Made by a program: the position numbers and the translations under genes. A DNA stretch of 42,673 nucleotides from a virus, in the IMG/VR virus record IMGVR_UViG_3300031707_000049, positions 1 through 42,673 of that record. One strand, 5' to 3'. A model generated the notes under the pieces. It searched no databases. It worked only from the letters and a program-made list of their open reading frames with translations, and had not been told where the DNA came from. Shown piece by piece: positions 40,343 to 42,673 of this stretch (the stretch's first letter is position 1; the number at the start of each line of letters is the position of its first letter).

Positions 40343-40869
40343 GTCAGGCGCTCCTGAACACACCACGCGCCTGTGCGAATCATCTCGGAAATGTCAATCG
40401 CCCGGCTCGGCGTCTGTTTCGCCCATGTCGAATTGAGCATCTCGCGCGCCGCTTCCTCGAATTGTCTCGCGGAAACTAAATGAATCGTCTTCTTGAATTG
40501 CGCGAACCCGGTCCCGCCCATCTGAAACGCCATGTCCACTAACGCGGCGCGGCGCGGCAACGATAGGTTCGCCCATACGGCGCAACCAATGACGTCAATC
40601 ACGTCATGTTCCGCGTCATCGAGATCATCGGAGAAAATCTGGTCGACAGCCTGATTCGAGATGGACTTCGCGTCCAAGTTATGACCAACGCCGATTGTCA
40701 TGTGTCCGGATGGGCACGGATACATGCGGCGTTTCCGCCCTTCGTGCCGTTCGAGCATCATCCGGCACTCTTTCACGTTTACCACGCTCGTCTCGGACAC
40801 AATCGCCTCAATGACGGCCCGGTGCGCATCTTGCCACATCAACAACGTCAGCAGTAATGCTACCAGCAC
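40339..40869 (-). CDS. T4-type lysozyme (endolysin), probable signal-anchor form
   Basis: The 176-aa protein has the phage lysozyme triad E43-x8-C52-x5-T58 in ERHEGRKRRMYPC and SGHMTIGVGHN. Cys replaces the T4 Asp, as in many phage enzymes of the E-8aa-D/C-5aa-T type. It should cut the glycan chains of peptidoglycan at the end of the cycle. GTG 40869 is chosen because GGGAG lies 4 nt upstream. It adds an N-terminal hydrophobic run (LVALLLTLL) that could be a signal-anchor segment. A start further upstream would read through the terminator hairpin. First gene of the late operon. Confidence 0.82.
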   Translation of the reverse strand: MLVALLLTLLMWQDAHRAVIEAIVSETSVVNVKECRMMLERHEGRKRRMYPCPSGHMTIGVGHNLDAKSISNQAVDQIFSDDLDDAEHDVIDVIGCAVWANLSLPRRAALVDMAFQMGGTGFAQFKKTIHLVSARQFEEAAREMLNSTWAKQTPSRAIDISEMIRTGAWCVQERLT

Positions 40870-40985
40870 CGTTCTCCCTGGAGGTGGCACCCAGGGCGGG
40901 CCACACAGAGGCGCCGCCCCCACGTGCCAATGCGCGGGTAGGGTTTCGCGCAATTTCTCGGAGCCGCCAAACCGAGAACGAAAAG

Positions 40986-41017
40986 GGGCCGCCAGAACAT
41001 TCTCGATCTGACGGCCC
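40986..41017 (-). terminator. intrinsic terminator just after the late promoter
   Basis: On the minus strand GGGCCGTCAG (41017-41008) pairs with CTGGCGGCCC (40995-40986), a 10-bp stem with one G-U pair, followed by CTTTTCGTT. It begins about 8 nt after the predicted start of late transcription and lies between the promoter and the lysozyme gene. Confidence 0.65.
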
Positions 41018-41031
41018 TTCAAACCACAAGA

Positions 41032-41060
41032 CTTATACTACGTTTTTACTCGTTTGTCAA
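41032..41060 (-). promoter_or_regulatory. late promoter
   Basis: On the minus strand TTGACA (41060-41055), a 17-nt spacer and TATAAG (41037-41032). It is near consensus and points to the whole late operon (lysozyme to 15249). Its -35 box lies in CTTGACAAAC, the same 10-mer as both arms of the operator at 189-227. Confidence 0.75.
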
Positions 41061-41076
41061 GCGTCCTGTTGCGCTG

Positions 41077-41099
41077 TGCAAATAATACGAGTATTTGCA
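41077..41099. promoter_or_regulatory. palindromic site upstream of the late promoter
   Basis: TGCAAATA and TATTTGCA flank a 7-nt centre, an 8-bp-arm palindrome 16 nt upstream of the -35 box. Position fits an activator or repressor site. It lies partly over the sequence just beyond the stop of the small membrane-protein gene. Confidence 0.5.
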
Positions 41100-41103
41100 A
41101 TCA

Positions 41104-41244
41104 CTAAGCGGTGGACGTTGTTCCAAAAACCATGTCGTACATCGCCCATCCCATCATCCCTATGAGCATTACGAGGTACATCACTAGGGCCATGGCACCC
41201 AGACCACCAACGATATAGCCGAGCACGTTCTCTTTATCGTCCAT
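41104..41244 (-). CDS. 46-aa membrane protein downstream of integrase
   Basis: Starts MDDKENVLGYIVGGLGAMAL and continues VMYLVMLIGMMGWAMYDMVF: nearly all hydrophobic, one or two spans. A perfect GGAGGTGA lies 8 nt before the chosen ATG. It follows the integrase by 18 nt and is probably co-transcribed with it, so it may be made in the lysogen. Superinfection exclusion or a lysis accessory role are both possible; neither is shown. Confidence 0.65.
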   Translation of the reverse strand: MDDKENVLGYIVGGLGAMALVMYLVMLIGMMGWAMYDMVFGTTSTA

Positions 41245-41262
41245 TCCATTCACCTCCTTTCA

Positions 41263-42417
41263 CTACCCAATCGCCCTGGCGACTTCGACGGCAGCGCGTT
41301 CGTCGCGTTCCGCGTAGATCGCCGTCGCATCCAAGGTTTTATGCCCGAGGATCACGCGAGCCGCCTCGGGCCCGTGCGATGCCCGCACCATCGTTGCCGC
41401 CGTATGTCGCAACTGATGCGGATGCCACAACGGTATCCCGGCTTTCTCGCACGCCCGAGTTACGGCCCGCCGATACGCTGCCGCGTCGTAGCGTTCGCGC
41501 AAGCGGCGGGGCGTGCGTCTCAGGTTTACCTGTTGGTCTGGTCGCCGATGCCCGCGCGCCAGTGCTGCCCGTCGTTTCACCGATTCCGCCGGCGTGAACA
41601 CGTACTCGAGTGGTTCACGCCCATCGAGGTACGGCGCCAACACAACCTGCGCTTGGGGGCCGAACCGTAACGTACGCGCCTGACCTCGCCACGCGTTCTT
41701 GTGATCCGAGATCTCTGCGGACCACACTCCGTTCGTCCTCACGATATCGCCGACACGAAGGGAACAAATCTCGCCGGGCCGCGCTGCGGACAATAACTGG
41801 ACCTGGACCATGTCCCACACGACTGCCGGCGCGTGCGGTCGCAGCGCCTCGATGTGTTCGGGCGGGACCGGCCTGACCGGTTCTCCGTCTCGGGCTTCGC
41901 TGCGCCCTTTCCGCAATGGTTCAACCGTTTCGAGCGCTTGGTAGACGGTGACGGGTATCATCTCCCTCGATGCCGCCCAACGGAACATCCGCCGCACGGT
42001 TCCCATATAGTCGTTCACCGTCTTACGCGCGTGACCGGGAATCAGTTCCTGTTGGTATTCTCGAAACGCGTTCGGACCAAACGCAACCGCGGGCAGCATC
42101 GCGTGCGGCATCAGTGATTGGATCACGAGCTTCGCACGATAGACCTCCGCAGGCGAGTTCATGTAGTACTCCTTCGCGTACTTCAGATACTCCGCGCAGA
42201 TTTCCGCGACCGTGCATTCCCCGCCTGTCAGCAACGTTGGCGCGGGCGCGGGCAAGTTCTGTTTCGCGGACCGTTCATAGTATCCTGCGAGTACGCTGTG
42301 GTATCGCGCGAGCGTGCCTGGGTCATCCGGTGATCCCAGGTAGATTCGTTGCCCCTCGATCTCGACAAACGACTGATTTCGTTTTTTGTTGGTACGAAGT
42401 TGGTGAGTGCGTTTCAT
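41263..42417 (-). CDS. int: tyrosine integrase, planctomycete-type
   Basis: The 384-aa protein has catalytic R213 (SAARPGEICSL), K240 region (SDHKNAWRG), H334-x2-R337 (HPHQLRHT), H359 (ILGHK) and Y368 (ATAIYAERD). The N-terminus (SFVEIEGQRIYLGSP) and the catalytic wording match integrases I associate with planctomycete genomes. It should catalyse exchange at the tRNA-Pro core whose left copy begins 91 nt upstream. The overlap TTTGGG(A/T) lies in the anticodon loop, a known site class for tyrosine integrases. ATG 42417 follows AAAGGAGCC; the ORF to 42450 has no such site. It is the best candidate for the enzyme that inverts 68-937. No strong local promoter is visible. Confidence 0.92.
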   Translation of the reverse strand: MKRTHQLRTNKKRNQSFVEIEGQRIYLGSPDDPGTLARYHSVLAGYYERSAKQNLPAPAPTLLTGGECTVAEICAEYLKYAKEYYMNSPAEVYRAKLVIQSLMPHAMLPAVAFGPNAFREYQQELIPGHARKTVNDYMGTVRRMFRWAASREMIPVTVYQALETVEPLRKGRSEARDGEPVRPVPPEHIEALRPHAPAVVWDMVQVQLLSAARPGEICSLRVGDIVRTNGVWSAEISDHKNAWRGQARTLRFGPQAQVVLAPYLDGREPLEYVFTPAESVKRRAALARGHRRPDQQVNLRRTPRRLRERYDAAAYRRAVTRACEKAGIPLWHPHQLRHTAATMVRASHGPEAARVILGHKTLDATAIYAERDERAAVEVARAIG

Positions 42418-42418
42418 A

Positions 42419-42476
42419 GTGCGGCTCCTTTTTTTGCACCGGAATAACATCCGTTATTCCGGGGGTATGGCCGCAC
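42419..42476 (-). promoter_or_regulatory. int: integrase leader with nested hairpins
   Basis: In the mRNA, CCGGAATAA and TTATTCCGG (42462-42439) form a 9-bp hairpin with a 6-nt loop. An outer pair GTGCGGC (42476-42470) with GCCGCAC (42425-42419) encloses it. The second outer arm lies between the ribosome site AAAGGA and the ATG, so the outer stem would occlude translation start. The 24-bp inner palindrome could also be a DNA operator. Confidence 0.6.
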
Positions 42477-42507
42477 CACTCAACTATGAGTAGGTAACAC
42501 TTAAGTG

Positions 42508-42567
42508 CTTCAGCCTATTCAACTTAAGATGGTCGGGGCGGCGGGATTTGAACCCGCGACCTCTTGG
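42508..42567. repeat. att core, right copy (tRNA-Pro 3' half)
   Basis: Exact copy of 1-60. It is followed by T and CCCAAA, so on the minus strand the loop reads TTTGGGA, as in ordinary tRNA-Pro (A38), while the left copy has T. Upstream of the loop (minus strand) comes the inverted copy of 839-937, not a tRNA 5' half, so no intact tRNA is present at this end either. Confidence 0.88.
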
Positions 42568-42632
42568 TCCCAAAGCGATTCCGGGAGGCCACTTAAGTCT
42601 ATGGGCGCGGCCAAGTTACAATGTACCGCCAT
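42519..42632 (-). CDS. recombinant small ORF, inverted configuration
   Basis: A 37-codon ORF made of the same start as at 880 (MAVHCNLAAPIDLSGLPESL) joined at the crossover motif to the att-core tail (QEVAGSNPAAPTILS). It documents the alternative junction. Probably not functional in itself; transcription from the 806-834-type promoter beyond the window end would pass through it to the integrase. Confidence 0.4.
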   Translation of the reverse strand: MAVHCNLAAPIDLSGLPESLWDQEVAGSNPAAPTILS

Positions 42633-42673
42633 TGCTTTGCCGAATACTGGTTAGCAATGGTATTGCTCTCTTT
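42569..42673 (-). repeat. inverted copy of 839-943
   Basis: All 105 bases are identical to the reverse complement of 839-943. The sequence stops at the window end. It shows the att core joined to the other end of the 68-937 segment. Confidence 0.92.

Noticed and set aside
40870-41022. Upstream extension of the lysozyme gene to 41022
   Set aside because: It would start at TTG inside the terminator hairpin, with no ribosome site; GTG 40869 is better supported.
42568-42673. Right-end inverted copy as a simple assembly or MDA chimera
   Set aside because: Not fully excluded, but put second: the joint sits exactly at the tRNA anticodon-loop crossover motif, and the implied reciprocal joint restores an intact HTH_17 frame, which chance would not do.
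1-42673. Diversity-generating retroelement
   Set aside because: No reverse transcriptase and no template/variable repeat pair with adenine-biased changes were seen; the duplicated blocks are exact or ordinary paralogs.

Overview
The window reads as the nearly complete genome (about 42.5 kb) of a temperate, podovirus-like phage or prophage. The likely host is a planctomycete, for two reasons. The tyrosine integrase has the N-terminal and catalytic-region wording I associate with planctomycete integrases, and the 99-aa protein at 3558-3857 resembles the planctomycete family DUF1580. Positions 1-60 recur exactly at 42508-42567 and contain the 3' half of a tRNA-Pro(UGG) gene, from the anticodon loop to the encoded CCA. 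This is the att core, so the sequence either closes into a circle or is bounded by att sites.

Layout. (1) 1-1060 is a switch and attachment region: att core, two back-to-back promoters in an inverted-repeat operator, a helix-turn-helix/zinc-ribbon regulator, a third promoter, and two halves of a small HTH_17 (excisionase-type) gene. (2) 1078-14672, plus strand, is a tightly overlapping early/replication operon: DUF7666-like repeat protein, HNH protein, ParB-like protein, DUF1580, several tiny ORFs, gp3-like protein, Rad50-like ATPase, SF2 helicase, C5 methyltransferase, VRR-NUC nuclease, MazG-like protein, primase-helicase, an origin-like repeat region, a structured intergenic segment and an ASCH protein. 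(3) 14673-15248 is the convergence zone, with hairpins. (4) 15249-40869, minus strand, is one long late operon. Read in its own direction it runs lysozyme, small membrane proteins, a duplicated-domain protein, large terminase, portal, scaffold-like protein, decoration-like paralogs, capsid, adaptor and tail proteins, internal virion proteins, a 2279-aa polyvalent protein and an HTH protein. It starts at a strong promoter (41032-41060) with an intrinsic terminator directly downstream, which suggests control by antitermination. (5) 41104-42507, minus strand, holds a small membrane protein and the integrase.

The main discovery is at the ends. The last 105 bases (42569-42673) are an exact inverted copy of 839-943, joined to the att core at the 6-bp motif CCCAAA/TTTGGG in the tRNA anticodon loop. 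The same motif joins the att core to 68 onward, and joins 937 to 944 onward. Three of the four junctions expected from inversion of the segment 68-937 are therefore present in this one sequence. The fourth, unseen junction would fuse the ORF half at 131-68 (minus) in frame to the half at 944-1059 (plus), giving an intact 61-aa HTH_17 protein. Inversion would also exchange which outward-facing promoter drives the integrase and which drives the early operon. I infer an invertible, att-linked genetic switch, probably worked by the phage's own integrase. An assembly or amplification chimera is the main alternative.
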